Made by a program: the position numbers and the translations under genes | Notes under the pieces: generated by a model | Databases searched by the model: none | What the model saw: only the letters and a program-made list of their open reading frames with translations | What the model was told of the DNA's origin: nothing | In this document: one piece after another, positions 37,071 through 46,352 of the stretch | Layout: every line of letters begins with the position of its first letter | Numbering within the stretch: position 1 is the stretch's first letter | NCBI GenBank assembly: GCA_017617145.1 | Contig: JAFZWX010000204.1 | Location: forward strand, 62,001 to 126,000 | Source of the DNA: Treponema sp. | Lineage (GTDB): Bacteria > Spirochaetota > Spirochaetia > Treponematales > Treponemataceae | DNA length: 64,000 nt | Direction of reading: 5' to 3'

Positions 37071-38900
37071 ATGCAAGCCCTTATGCTGGCCGCAGGTATG
37101 GGAAAACGCCTTGGCCGTTATACAAAAAATGCTACAAAATGTATGGTTCCAGTAAACGGAAAAACTCTTATTGAATATGCTATTGAAGCGCTTGTAAAAA
37201 ACAACATTAAAAAAATGATTATTGTTGTAGGCTACAAAAGCGATGTTCTTATAAACTTTATTCATTCTAAATTCAATGAATCAAACCTGAACGGAATGCA
37301 AATTGAATTTATTGAAAATAAAGTTTACGACCGCACAAACAATATTTATTCACTTTATATGGCAAAGGATGCGTTCTGCCAGGATGATACAATCCTTTTG
37401 GAAAGCGACCTAATTTTCAAACCCGAAATTATTACTAAACTTATTAAATCTAAAGATCCTAATCTTGCAGTTGTTTCTCATTTTGAAAGCTGGATGGACG
37501 GAACCTGTACACTTTTGGACGAAGAAAACAATATTACAGGTATTCTTGATAAAGCTCATTTTAACTGGTTTGAAACTCAGGATTATTATAAAACAGTAAA
37601 CATTTATAAGTTCTCAAAGGAATTTGCCAAAAATTATTATGTTCCTTTCCTTGAAGCTTATCAAAAATCTTTTGGTAAAAATGAATATTACGAACAGGTT
37701 CTTAAAGTTCTTTCTTTTCTTTCATCATCTACTCTTAAAGGACTTCCGGTTCCAGGTGATGACTGGTACGAAATTGATGACCCTGCCGATCTTGCAATTG
37801 CCGAAACTCGTTTTTCTAAAGGGAAAGATAAACTTAAGCTTTTACAGAAAACTTATGGTGGTTACTGGCGATATCCTCAGCTAAAGGATTATTGTTACCT
37901 TGTAAACCCATATTTTCCGCCACAAAAAATGGTTGATGAACTTCAGGCAAGTTTTAAAACACTTCTTACTCAATATCCTAGTGGTGCTGCTCAAATGAGT
38001 CTTCTTGCAGGAAAAATTTTCAATCTGCTTCCTGAACATGTAGTTGTAGGAAACGGTGCTGCTGAACTTATTTCTTCTTTGGGAGAAAAACTTACCAGTA
38101 AAGTTGCTGTTCCTTACCCTACTTTTAATGAATATCCTGAACGTTTTACAAATGCGCAGATTGTTCCTGTAAAAACAAATAAAAAAGATTTTTCTTATAC
38201 TACAGCCGATATTCTTGAAGTTGTAAAAAAAGAAAATGTAAATACAGTACTGCTTATAAATCCTGATAATCCTTCGGGTAATTTCCTTCTTAAAAAAGAT
38301 GTTCTTGCTTTACTTAAAGAACTTAAAGCACGCAATGTTAAACTTATATTTGATGAATCGTTTATTGATTTTGCCGAAAAAGAAATTCGTTATACACTTT
38401 TGAACGAAGAAATCTTAAACGAATATGACAATCTTATTGTTGTAAAATCTATAAGCAAGAGCTATGGTGTTCCGGGGCTAAGGCTTGGTGTACTTGCTTC
38501 ATGTAATGCAGATTACATTAATCTTATTAAAAAGACAAATGCAATCTGGAACATCAATTCGTTTGGTGAATACTATCTTCAGATTTATGAAAAGTATTCT
38601 AAAACCTATGCTGCAGCCTGCGATTCTATTGCAGAAGAACGCGCTCGTTTTATAAAAGAACTTTCAAAAATCAAAAAATTTAAGGTATTCCCAAGTCAGG
38701 CAAATTTTGTTTTGTGTCGTCTTGATGGAGAAAATCGTTCAGATAAACTTGCTGTTGCTCTTATGGAAAAATATAATATTTTCATAAAAGACTTAACCGG
38801 CAAAAAATGCTTTGATGAACCAAAATATATAAGGCTTGCAATTAGAAATCAGGAAGATAATGATGTTCTTATTGCTGCATTAAAAGATTGTATAAAATAA
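37071..38900 (+). CDS. Bifunctional sugar/choline-phosphate-type nucleotidyltransferase + class I/II PLP aminotransferase
   Basis: 609 residues. Residues about 1-240 are a LicC/MobA-type nucleotidyltransferase: MQALMLAAGMGKRLG, NATKCMVPVNGKTLIEYAI, TILLESDLIF (metal acids) and a late DDWYEIDDPADLAIAE. Residues about 260-609 are a HisC/CobD-like PLP enzyme: GNGAAELISSLGEKL, LLINPDNPSGNFLL, LIFDESFIDF, and SISKSYGVPGLRLG, with K463 as the PLP lysine. Such fusions activate small phospho-head groups (ethanolamine-P, choline-P or phosphonates, as in PntC of T. denticola as I recall) with CTP. The PLP half may make the amine by transamination or by CobD-like decarboxylation. SD CAGGAGG is strong. 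pepM and ppd are not nearby. Confidence 0.82.
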   Translation: MQALMLAAGMGKRLGRYTKNATKCMVPVNGKTLIEYAIEALVKNNIKKMIIVVGYKSDVLINFIHSKFNESNLNGMQIEFIENKVYDRTNNIYSLYMAKDAFCQDDTILLESDLIFKPEIITKLIKSKDPNLAVVSHFESWMDGTCTLLDEENNITGILDKAHFNWFETQDYYKTVNIYKFSKEFAKNYYVPFLEAYQKSFGKNEYYEQVLKVLSFLSSSTLKGLPVPGDDWYEIDDPADLAIAETRFSKGKDKLKLLQKTYGGYWRYPQLKDYCYLVNPYFPPQKMVDELQASFKTLLTQYPSGAAQMSLLAGKIFNLLPEHVVVGNGAAELISSLGEKLTSKVAVPYPTFNEYPERFTNAQIVPVKTNKKDFSYTTADILEVVKKENVNTVLLINPDNPSGNFLLKKDVLALLKELKARNVKLIFDESFIDFAEKEIRYTLLNEEILNEYDNLIVVKSISKSYGVPGLRLGVLASCNADYINLIKKTNAIWNINSFGEYYLQIYEKYSKTYAAACDSIAEERARFIKELSKIKKFKVFPSQANFVLCRLDGENRSDKLAVALMEKYNIFIKDLTGKKCFDEPKYIRLAIRNQEDNDVLIAALKDCIK

Positions 38901-39952
38901 TGAAAGTAGCCATAGATTGCAGAATGCTTGGAAGTGGCGGCATTGGTTCGTACCTTGCGGCCCTTCTGCCATTCTTTGTAAAAGAATATGAATGTACTCT
39001 TTTTGGAAACAGAGAATTAATTTCTAAGTATGCAGGACAGGGAAATTATTCTGTTATCGATTGCAGCATAAAAACTTTTTCGATAAAAGAACTTCTTTTT
39101 TTTCCTTATGAATTTCGAAAAATTATTAATTTATGCGATTTGTATTACACTCCTTACTGTAATATTCCTTATGGCATAAAAATTCCTATTTTTTCTACAA
39201 TTCACGATGTTGTCTTTCTTGATGTTCCGGGGCTTTCGGGAATTAGAGGTACAATTATTCGTAAATGGTTTTATCAGCATGCTGTAAATAAAAGTAAAAT
39301 TGTTTTTACAGTTTCAAATTTCAGTAAAGAAAGAATTGAACATCATCTTAAAACAAAGCCTTCAAAAATCATAACAACCTATAACGCTTTACCTCAGTGG
39401 TTTTATCAGGATGTTAACATTAGTGTACAGAAAGAAAACTATATTTTGTTTGTAGGCAACATTAAAAAGCACAAGGGGTTATCAACTTTACTTAAGGCTT
39501 TTAAGCTTGTTCTTTCTCACGGCATTCATACAAAGTTGATGATTGTAGGCAATAAAGAAAACTTTCGTACCGGCGATGATGAAATTTGGGAACAGATTTC
39601 TAACTTTCCAAGCGATGCTGTTACTTTCACAGGCCGCATTTCTGATTCTGAACTTAATGAAGTTTACGCCAAGGCAAAGGTTTTAGTTCAACCTTCCCTT
39701 TACGAAGGCTTTGGTATGCCGCCACTTGAAGCACTAAACCTGGACACAGATGTTGTTTTATCTGACATTCCTGTTTTCAAAGAAATCTACAACGGTTTTC
39801 CGGTAATTTTCTTTAAATGTCAGGATGCTGATGACCTTGCCCAAAAACTTATTCAAAACTGGGACAACTTTGGCCAAAAAACAATCCATGTTCCCGATAC
39901 TTACTCGTTTGAAAAAACATTTGATATTATAAAAAATACAATAGCTAATTAA
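38900..39952 (+). CDS. Glycosyltransferase family 4
   Basis: 350 residues from the ATG at 38900, which shares one base with the upstream stop (TAATG); a TTG at 38888 is in frame but unlikely. GT-B motifs are VAIDCRMLGSGGIGSYLAAL, FSTIHDVVFLDVPG, YILFVGNIKKHKGL, VTFTGRISDSELNEVYAKAKVLVQPSLYEGFGMPPLEAL. It is of the mannosyltransferase-like branch with an N-terminal GGIGxY loop. The sugar is unknown. Confidence 0.9.
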   Translation: MKVAIDCRMLGSGGIGSYLAALLPFFVKEYECTLFGNRELISKYAGQGNYSVIDCSIKTFSIKELLFFPYEFRKIINLCDLYYTPYCNIPYGIKIPIFSTIHDVVFLDVPGLSGIRGTIIRKWFYQHAVNKSKIVFTVSNFSKERIEHHLKTKPSKIITTYNALPQWFYQDVNISVQKENYILFVGNIKKHKGLSTLLKAFKLVLSHGIHTKLMIVGNKENFRTGDDEIWEQISNFPSDAVTFTGRISDSELNEVYAKAKVLVQPSLYEGFGMPPLEALNLDTDVVLSDIPVFKEIYNGFPVIFFKCQDADDLAQKLIQNWDNFGQKTIHVPDTYSFEKTFDIIKNTIAN

Positions 39953-39970
39953 TATTATAAATATTTGAAT

Positions 39971-40055
39971 TATGGTTGTGACCGTAGTCAAAAATGGCTG
40001 AGGACAACTTCCTTCTGTTGGCTGAAGACATTTTTGACGAGAGGGAACAACCATA
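39971..40055 (+). repeat. Hairpin repeat, family 1 (copy 2)
   Basis: Outer arms TATGGTTGT (39971-39979) and ACAACCATA (40047-40055). Internal loops are GACCGTA (39980-39986) and GAGAGGGA (40039-40046). The 22-nt inner arms are 39987-40008 and 40017-40038, with loop TTCCTTCT (40009-40016). The layout and loops are identical to the reverse complement of copy 1 at 2313-2401. It lies between two glycosyltransferase genes on the same strand, upstream of a promoter. Confidence 0.8.
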
Positions 40056-40077
40056 GTATATAATACATATTTCTAAA

Positions 40078-40106
40078 TTGAATGAATATTATTTATTTAT
40101 TATAAT
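40078..40106 (+). promoter_or_regulatory. Promoter giving a probable leaderless mRNA for the GT4 gene at 40113
   Basis: -35 TTGAAT (40078-40083), 17-bp spacer, -10 TATAAT (40101-40106). The ATG at 40113 is 7 nt after the -10, the expected start point, with no SD. Confidence 0.6.
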
Positions 40107-40112
40107 ATATGT

Positions 40113-41207
40113 ATGAAAGTTGCAATTGTACATTACTGGCTTGTTACTATGCGTGGCGGGGAAAAAGTTCTTGAAGAACTCTGCAAAATGTTTCCTCAGG
40201 CTGATGTTTTCACCAATGTTTATGATCCGGATAAAATCTCTCCGACAATAAAATCTCATAATATTTATACAACAAAAATAAACCGCTGGCCTATGGCTAA
40301 AAAACTTTATCAAAAATATATGCCTTTTATGCCAAAAGCACTTATGGAGCTTGACCTTACTTCGTATGACCTTATTATTTCAAGTGAATCGGGTCCTGCA
40401 AAAGGTGTCTGTCCTGCTCCAAATGCTTTTCATCTTTGCTACTGCCATACTCCTATGCGCTACCTTTGGGATATGTATCATGAATATTTTGACAAGGCAA
40501 ATCCTTTAGTACGCTTTTTTATGAAAAAAATGATTCCTTCGTTACGCCAGTGGGATGTAATGTCAAGCAATCTTGTTGACCACTTTGTTGCAAACTCTTC
40601 TTTTGTAGCTGCCAGAATCCAGCGCTACTATAACCGCAAAGCCGATGTTGTTTTTCCACCATGCGATATTCAAAAATATGCAGATTGTGTTCGTGAACCA
40701 AAAGATTTTTACCTTTTCTTTGGCCAGCTTGTAGGCTATAAGCGTGCAGACCTTGCAATAGAAGCTTGTATTAAATCTGGCCGGCGCATAGTTGTTATTG
40801 GAGACGGAAAATCAAAACAGGCAAAAAAATATGAAAAATCAGGGCTTGTAACCTTTACAGGCCGTGTAAGTGACCAGAAAGTAAAAGAATATTTGAGTAC
40901 AGCTAAAGCATTATTGTTCCCTGGCATAGAAGATTTTGGAATTATTCCTGTAGAAGCAAACTCTGCCGGTTGTCCTGTGCTTGCTTACCGAAAAGGCGGG
41001 GCCTGTGATTCAATTTTAGAAAATAAAACAGGCTTATTTTTTGAAGAACAAACTGTTGATTCTCTTATTGCCTGCATGGAGGATTTTGAAAAACGCGAAG
41101 CTCAATTTACAGACCGCAAGATATACACCAAACATGTTCAGCAATTCTCTAATGAAAATTTTGTAAAGAAAATATCTCAAATTGTAGAAAAAAAGGAACG
41201 CCTGTAA
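40113..41207 (+). CDS. Glycosyltransferase family 4 (WbaZ-like)
   Basis: 364 residues. VAIVHYWLVTMRGGEKVLEELCKMFPQADVFT, then LIISSESGPAKGVCPAPNAFHLCYCHTPMRYLWDMYHEYF, and FVANSSFVAARIQRYYNRKADVVFPPCD. Later come FYLFFGQLVGYKRADLAIEACIKSGRR and FPGIEDFGIIPVEANSAGCPVLAYRKGGA. It belongs to the group that often adds mannose or similar near the base of polysaccharide units. It overlaps the following barrel gene by one base (TAATG). Confidence 0.92.
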   Translation: MKVAIVHYWLVTMRGGEKVLEELCKMFPQADVFTNVYDPDKISPTIKSHNIYTTKINRWPMAKKLYQKYMPFMPKALMELDLTSYDLIISSESGPAKGVCPAPNAFHLCYCHTPMRYLWDMYHEYFDKANPLVRFFMKKMIPSLRQWDVMSSNLVDHFVANSSFVAARIQRYYNRKADVVFPPCDIQKYADCVREPKDFYLFFGQLVGYKRADLAIEACIKSGRRIVVIGDGKSKQAKKYEKSGLVTFTGRVSDQKVKEYLSTAKALLFPGIEDFGIIPVEANSAGCPVLAYRKGGACDSILENKTGLFFEEQTVDSLIACMEDFEKREAQFTDRKIYTKHVQQFSNENFVKKISQIVEKKERL

Positions 41208-42943
41208 TGAAAAAATTTTTCAAACTTCATCTTCTTATAATCTTACTTTTTTTATTTACACAGTCTTTATGGAGTCAAGTTTTAAACGATACACAAATTA
41301 TTCATTCTGATCACTGGATTTACGATTCCTTATACAAGCTTGGAAAAGAAACAAAAACACTCGGTTTTTACGAAAACACAATGCTTAGTGTTGGCGAAAT
41401 AAAATTCTATTTTGAAAATATAGACAAAGACGAACTTTCTGAAGCAGGAAAATCAATTTATGACAGAATTGAAGCGTTTTTATATTCGGATTCAAATCTT
41501 ATACCTGATATTCCTTTTATGGAAGATGATTCCTTTAAGCTTGAAACAAATTTAATCGTAAATCCTGAATTATATTATAAAAGTAATGATCAGATTCCGT
41601 GGTCATTCCGATACTGCTATGTTGATAATTTTATAACACTACCCGTTGTTTTAGGCATTTCTGATTATTTTACAATTGGGACATATCCTTTTTTTGGAAA
41701 ATCTAATATAGGTCAGCAGGATTCCAAAAACATTTCTAATGTTCCATACAAAGAAGATGATATTGAGTTTAATTTTATTAAATTTTCTTATGGCAGCACA
41801 GGTTTTTATTTTGACAATTGGGGAATAAATCTTAATATAAACAGACAAGGACTTACAATTGGAAACACTAAGCTCGGTAGTATTTTTTATAACAAAACCT
41901 TCGAAACCGATGCTTATGCTCAATTAAATGTTTATACAAATTGCTTTAAGTATTCAGGCGACATTATTCAGGTTGATTATTCAAAATATTTATTCCTTCA
42001 CCAGATTGAATTTATAGCTTTCAAAAACTTTAAGCTTGGTGTTTTAGAAGGTTCACAATTATGCCAGCCAGCAGAACTTCGTTTTAATATTCCATTTATG
42101 TTCATGCATCAGTTTGCTGCCTGGGAAGATTACAGCCGCAGCACAGATATAACTCCTTATGCCGAAGAAAACTTCTGCGCTTATTTTGGCGTTCTTTGTG
42201 AATGGAATCCTATTAAATATACAAGATTTTATTTGCTTTATGCTCAAAACGAACTTCAAACTGCCAGTGAAAGAAACAGTTATATAGGCGGTTTGTATCC
42301 AGACAGTTTTGGATACCAGGCAGGCGTTGACCTTTCTATACCTGCAATTTTTGACGGTTACTGGAATATTGCCCTTGAAGGAGTTTACGCTTCTCCATAT
42401 TTATATATAAAACATACTCCAATTGCTTCGTTATACCGTGAACGCGAAGATAATCTTTCTTCTGATATTATAAAATCATGGATTGGTTTTCCATATGGAC
42501 CAGATTGTATTGCCGGACACTTAAGCTTTGGCTACGAAAAGCCTTCAAAATGGAATGCAAGCCTTGGCTATAATCTTATTGTAAAAGGCGAAAATGATTT
42601 TGCGATGTTTGATTCTAACCCTGAAACTGCGAAACATTATATAAAAAAGAAATATAAAAATAATGAAGAAGAAGATTTCTACTATGATTACTACCCTCCA
42701 ACTGCTTTTAATCTTGGAACAAAAACTCACGAAGAAGCACAGGAAGATGCATTAAACATGCTTCCATCCGGCATCTTACAATACACAAATCAGATTATTC
42801 TGAACGGTTCTTATATAATTAATAATCATTTTAAGCTCAACGGTCAGTTTATTTATTCAATTATAAAAAACTGTGGTCATCAAACAGACAAATCAGAAAA
42901 TGGTGTTGAACTATCACTTTCAATGACATATAATTTATTTTAA
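41207..42943 (+). CDS. Outer-membrane beta-barrel protein (capsule-assembly/Wzi-like style)
   Basis: 578 residues. A signal peptide (LHLLIILLFLFTQSLWSQ) is followed by a mature part of alternating strands with many aromatic residues, ending in a classic SLSMTYNLF terminal strand with final Phe. No enzyme motif. It shares length and style, but little clear sequence, with the barrels at 14968 and 42957. A role in export or surface attachment of the polymer is inferred from its neighbours. SD GGAAC lies before the ATG. Confidence 0.68.
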   Translation: MKKFFKLHLLIILLFLFTQSLWSQVLNDTQIIHSDHWIYDSLYKLGKETKTLGFYENTMLSVGEIKFYFENIDKDELSEAGKSIYDRIEAFLYSDSNLIPDIPFMEDDSFKLETNLIVNPELYYKSNDQIPWSFRYCYVDNFITLPVVLGISDYFTIGTYPFFGKSNIGQQDSKNISNVPYKEDDIEFNFIKFSYGSTGFYFDNWGINLNINRQGLTIGNTKLGSIFYNKTFETDAYAQLNVYTNCFKYSGDIIQVDYSKYLFLHQIEFIAFKNFKLGVLEGSQLCQPAELRFNIPFMFMHQFAAWEDYSRSTDITPYAEENFCAYFGVLCEWNPIKYTRFYLLYAQNELQTASERNSYIGGLYPDSFGYQAGVDLSIPAIFDGYWNIALEGVYASPYLYIKHTPIASLYREREDNLSSDIIKSWIGFPYGPDCIAGHLSFGYEKPSKWNASLGYNLIVKGENDFAMFDSNPETAKHYIKKKYKNNEEEDFYYDYYPPTAFNLGTKTHEEAQEDALNMLPSGILQYTNQIILNGSYIINNHFKLNGQFIYSIIKNCGHQTDKSENGVELSLSMTYNLF

Positions 42944-42956
42944 ATAATGAGGCATA

Positions 42957-44858
42957 ATGAAAATGAAAAAACTTTTATTATCAATCGTATCACTTTTTTT
43001 TATTTTAAACTTTTTATCTGCACAAAATAATATCTCTATTGATATTAATGATCCAGTTTATGGAATTTTACGCTCTGCGGAAACTCAAAATCTGTGTTCA
43101 CCACTTTCAACCTCAAAGCCTTATACAAAAAAATATATAATATCAAAGCTTGAAGAAATTCATTTGAATCTTGAAGATTTAGAAGATGATCAGTCACTCG
43201 AAATTATTGAATATTATCTGAATAAATATGAATATGAACAGGGTCAGCATGTAAAAGAAGGTTATATAAAAATTGAAAATAAAGATGTTGATTATCCGGC
43301 TTCCTTTATTATTTATAATACCTTCGAATTAAACCTTGGAACTGGACTTTATAAAAATAATTCACAAAATTCTACTGGCTTTGAAGGTTATTCAAGATTC
43401 GGATTTATGGGAGACCTTGGAGAAAATCTTTCGTATAATTGTACTGGTTTTCTGGGACTTACAAAAATGCCGCTCGAAGAATTAGGTGATGATTATAATG
43501 TCGGTTCCTGGCTTTACAATATCCATGATGGTAAACCTCAAAGTCCACGCACAATAAAAACCTACAGAAACAATTCCTTCTTACCTTATAAATATTCAAA
43601 ATATTGGGATGGTTCCTGCTATTATCTTTCTAATATTTCTGGTGATGGTCTTAAAACCTGGGCATTTAATACTGCTCTTGCATTTGCAATGAACGGAGAA
43701 ATTCATGCTTCTTTCCATGAAAATACAATTGAGCTTGGAATTGCACGACAAAGACGTGAATGGGGTGCTATGGATACAGATTCCAGCCTTGTTTTGAATA
43801 GTAAGGCTCGTCCTTTCCTTGCAGCTGAAGCAGTTTTTGCTCCTTTTGATTTTCTTTCTCTCGCAACTTTAACTGGTGCGCTTGAAATGCCTAACCAAGA
43901 TCATATTAATGATGGAGCCTGGTATCTTACAGATGATGATGGTGTTAAAACAGGTGATTGGGAAGACGGTATGTTTTTCCAGAACGCATTTTCTATGATT
44001 ATGGTAAATCTTGAATTAGAACATCTTCATTTTGATTTTGGTAGTACTGTAATCTGGCCAAAGCGTTTTGAACTTGGATACGCATTCCCGCTTATTGATA
44101 ATGTTGTTTATCAGAATGATATCGGCGACAATGATAACCTTGCTTTGTTTACAGATATTAAATTTAAGCTTCCACAAATTGGCTCTATATGGTTTTCTGG
44201 TTATCTTGATGAAATTATTTCTCCAACAACAAAATTCTGGCGAAAAGTACGGGCTATGTTCGCTTTTCAGGCAGGAGCAAAGGTTAATGTTCCAATTCTA
44301 CCATTTACAACAGCTTCTTTCCGTTATACAAAGGTTGAACCATATTGTTACACACATAACTCTGTAAATTATACACCATGGTACAGACAATATATAAGCT
44401 TAAGTTATACAAATAATGGAGAATGTCTTGGTTATTATCTTGCACCTAACTCCGATGAATTTAATTTCCAGCTTGAAGCTAATCCTTCTCCTTATTTGAA
44501 TTTTGGTTTTCAATATCAGCTTATAAGACACGGTGTTGACTGGGGAAGCGGTTCAATTATCGGCTGTAATCTCTATTCCGAATTAAGAAATACCGGTCGT
44601 GACGAACTTGATAAATACTTCCTCCGTGACGGAACTTACGAATGGTCAAATATTATTTCTTTACACGGTAGTTATAATTTAAGACAATTTGATATTCCTG
44701 TTACAATAAATGCCGGTCTTGGCTATATTTACGATTGGTTTACAGCAATTGACGGTGAACCTGGAAAAAATACAAGCTACTCTATTATCAATAATGATGA
44801 ATATTCAGAAAAACATGGAATTGTACTCAATTTAGGAGTTTCAATCTTATTTGAATAG
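42957..44858 (+). CDS. Outer-membrane beta-barrel protein (Wzi-like)
   Basis: 633 residues. A signal peptide (KLLLSIVSLFFILNFLSAQ) is followed by a short alpha/polar region (about 20-90) and a long barrel, ending LNLGVSILFE. Blocks such as GIARQRREWGAMDTDSSLVLN and FGSTVIWPKRFELGYAF recall Wzi-like capsule proteins (an ELGIxRxxxxWG motif). The SD GAGG is 4 nt before ATG-1 and 10 nt before an alternative ATG (third codon). A promoter for the next gene lies right after its stop. Confidence 0.7.
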   Translation: MKMKKLLLSIVSLFFILNFLSAQNNISIDINDPVYGILRSAETQNLCSPLSTSKPYTKKYIISKLEEIHLNLEDLEDDQSLEIIEYYLNKYEYEQGQHVKEGYIKIENKDVDYPASFIIYNTFELNLGTGLYKNNSQNSTGFEGYSRFGFMGDLGENLSYNCTGFLGLTKMPLEELGDDYNVGSWLYNIHDGKPQSPRTIKTYRNNSFLPYKYSKYWDGSCYYLSNISGDGLKTWAFNTALAFAMNGEIHASFHENTIELGIARQRREWGAMDTDSSLVLNSKARPFLAAEAVFAPFDFLSLATLTGALEMPNQDHINDGAWYLTDDDGVKTGDWEDGMFFQNAFSMIMVNLELEHLHFDFGSTVIWPKRFELGYAFPLIDNVVYQNDIGDNDNLALFTDIKFKLPQIGSIWFSGYLDEIISPTTKFWRKVRAMFAFQAGAKVNVPILPFTTASFRYTKVEPYCYTHNSVNYTPWYRQYISLSYTNNGECLGYYLAPNSDEFNFQLEANPSPYLNFGFQYQLIRHGVDWGSGSIIGCNLYSELRNTGRDELDKYFLRDGTYEWSNIISLHGSYNLRQFDIPVTINAGLGYIYDWFTAIDGEPGKNTSYSIINNDEYSEKHGIVLNLGVSILFE

Positions 44859-44884
44859 ACATATTTTCTATATAATGTTATAAT
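44856..44884 (+). promoter_or_regulatory. Promoter giving a probable leaderless mRNA for the WbaP-like gene
   Basis: -35 TAGACA (44856-44861, over the previous stop codon), 17-bp spacer, -10 TATAAT (44879-44884). The ATG at 44892 begins 8 nt later, and no SD is present. Confidence 0.55.
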
Positions 44885-44891
44885 TTTTATT

Positions 44892-46352
44892 ATGACAAAA
44901 ACAGAATTTGAGGCATATCTTAAAAAGAATTTTCCACGAACAAGTTCGTTTTTTTCAGGTTTTTCTCTTTTTATTGTAGATATTCTTGTCCTTATTCTGT
45001 GTATTGGACTTGGTTTCTTTATTGTAAATCTTTTTGCAATTCATGATATTAACTTCCGTTCCTTTATAAACTATACAATCTTTATTCCGTTTATTCTTTT
45101 GCTTTTTGGCTGCATGGGTCTTTATCCGGGAATTATGATACCAGCCGCAGAACAAGTAAAAAAATATAGTATATCATCGTTTTTTGGTTTTTCGGTAATT
45201 ACATCTTTTGTTGTAGTTTCCAGTCTTACAGATTCTAATCCTGCTGCTATAATCCGAAGTTATTCAGGAAACGTAGAAATCATTCTTGCATTTTTCATTA
45301 CGTTTATTTTTTCAATTTTTCTTTTACCTACATTCCGTGAATTTGCAAAAAGAAAATTCTCTAAAAATAAATGGTTTGGAGTTCCTGCCGTAATTTATTG
45401 TACGAGTTCCAGTGCAGATGAAGTAATTAAAAGGCTGAATAAAAATAAATATTTAGGATATAAACCTGCAGTTATAATTGATGCCGCTTTAAAAGAACCT
45501 TGTATAAAAGACAATATTCCTGCATTTCCACCAGTTAATGATATTAACGATATTATCCATGATTTTAATATTAAACAGGCAATTATTTGTGATTATAAAG
45601 ATGAAATTTCTACTATAATGACTTCTTATCGTTATACAATTGCAGTTTCTGTTTCTCAAACATCATTTACTTGTTCACAGCAGCTTAAAGATATTGCCGG
45701 AATTATCGGTTTTGCTTCTACACATAACCTTACATTTAAAACTAATCTTTTCTTAAAACGATTTCTTGATATTTTTATAATTATTCTTTTTTCACCAATT
45801 CTTATTCCGTTATTTTTCATTCTTATAATATTAACAAAACTTACCTCTAAAGGACCTGTTTTTTATGGTCACAAGCGTGTTGGTAAGAACGGAAAAGAAT
45901 TCAAATGCTGGAAATTCCGTTCAATGTGTATCGATGCCGACAAAAAGCTTGATGAGATTCTGGCAAATAACCCTCAGATGCGCGAAGAATGGGAAAAAGA
46001 ACGGAAATTTACAAATGATCCACGCGTAACAAAATTTGGAAAATTCTTACGAAAGACAAGTCTTGATGAACTTCCACAATTGATAAATATTTTACTTGGA
46101 CAAATGAGTTTTGTTGGTCCAAGGCCTGTTACTGAACCGGAATTAGAAAAATATGGCAATTACAGAGATTATGTTCTTTCTGTTTCTCCTGGCCTTTCCG
46201 GTATGTGGCAAACCTCTGGTCGTTCCGATACAGAATATGAAGAACGCATAGCTCTTGATTCTTATTATATCCAGAACTGGTCAATTTGGCTTGATATATG
46301 GATTTTAATTAAAACTGTTTATGTTGTTTTAAAAGGACGCGGTGCTTACTAA
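44892..46352 (+). CDS. Undecaprenyl-phosphate sugar-phosphotransferase (WbaP/polyprenol initiating type)
   Basis: Starts the repeat unit by placing a sugar-1-phosphate on undecaprenyl phosphate. The 486 residues have four N-terminal membrane helices, a nucleotide-binding-like middle, a fifth membrane segment (FLKRFLDIFIIILFSPILIPLFFILII) and the catalytic domain. That domain shows SKGPVFYGHKRVGKNGKEFKCWKFRSM, FGKFLRKTSLDELPQLINILLGQMSFVGPRPV and SVSPGLSGMWQTSGRSDTEYEER. This is the bacterial sugar transferase family; galactose (WbaP) is the usual donor but cannot be proven. It overlaps the Omp85-like gene by one base. Confidence 0.92.
   Translation: MTKTEFEAYLKKNFPRTSSFFSGFSLFIVDILVLILCIGLGFFIVNLFAIHDINFRSFINYTIFIPFILLLFGCMGLYPGIMIPAAEQVKKYSISSFFGFSVITSFVVVSSLTDSNPAAIIRSYSGNVEIILAFFITFIFSIFLLPTFREFAKRKFSKNKWFGVPAVIYCTSSSADEVIKRLNKNKYLGYKPAVIIDAALKEPCIKDNIPAFPPVNDINDIIHDFNIKQAIICDYKDEISTIMTSYRYTIAVSVSQTSFTCSQQLKDIAGIIGFASTHNLTFKTNLFLKRFLDIFIIILFSPILIPLFFILIILTKLTSKGPVFYGHKRVGKNGKEFKCWKFRSMCIDADKKLDEILANNPQMREEWEKERKFTNDPRVTKFGKFLRKTSLDELPQLINILLGQMSFVGPRPVTEPELEKYGNYRDYVLSVSPGLSGMWQTSGRSDTEYEERIALDSYYIQNWSIWLDIWILIKTVYVVLKGRGAY

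Noticed and set aside
38888..38899. TTG start extending the GT4 gene
   Set aside because: The ATG at 38900 overlaps the upstream stop as TAATG, the usual coupling in this operon.
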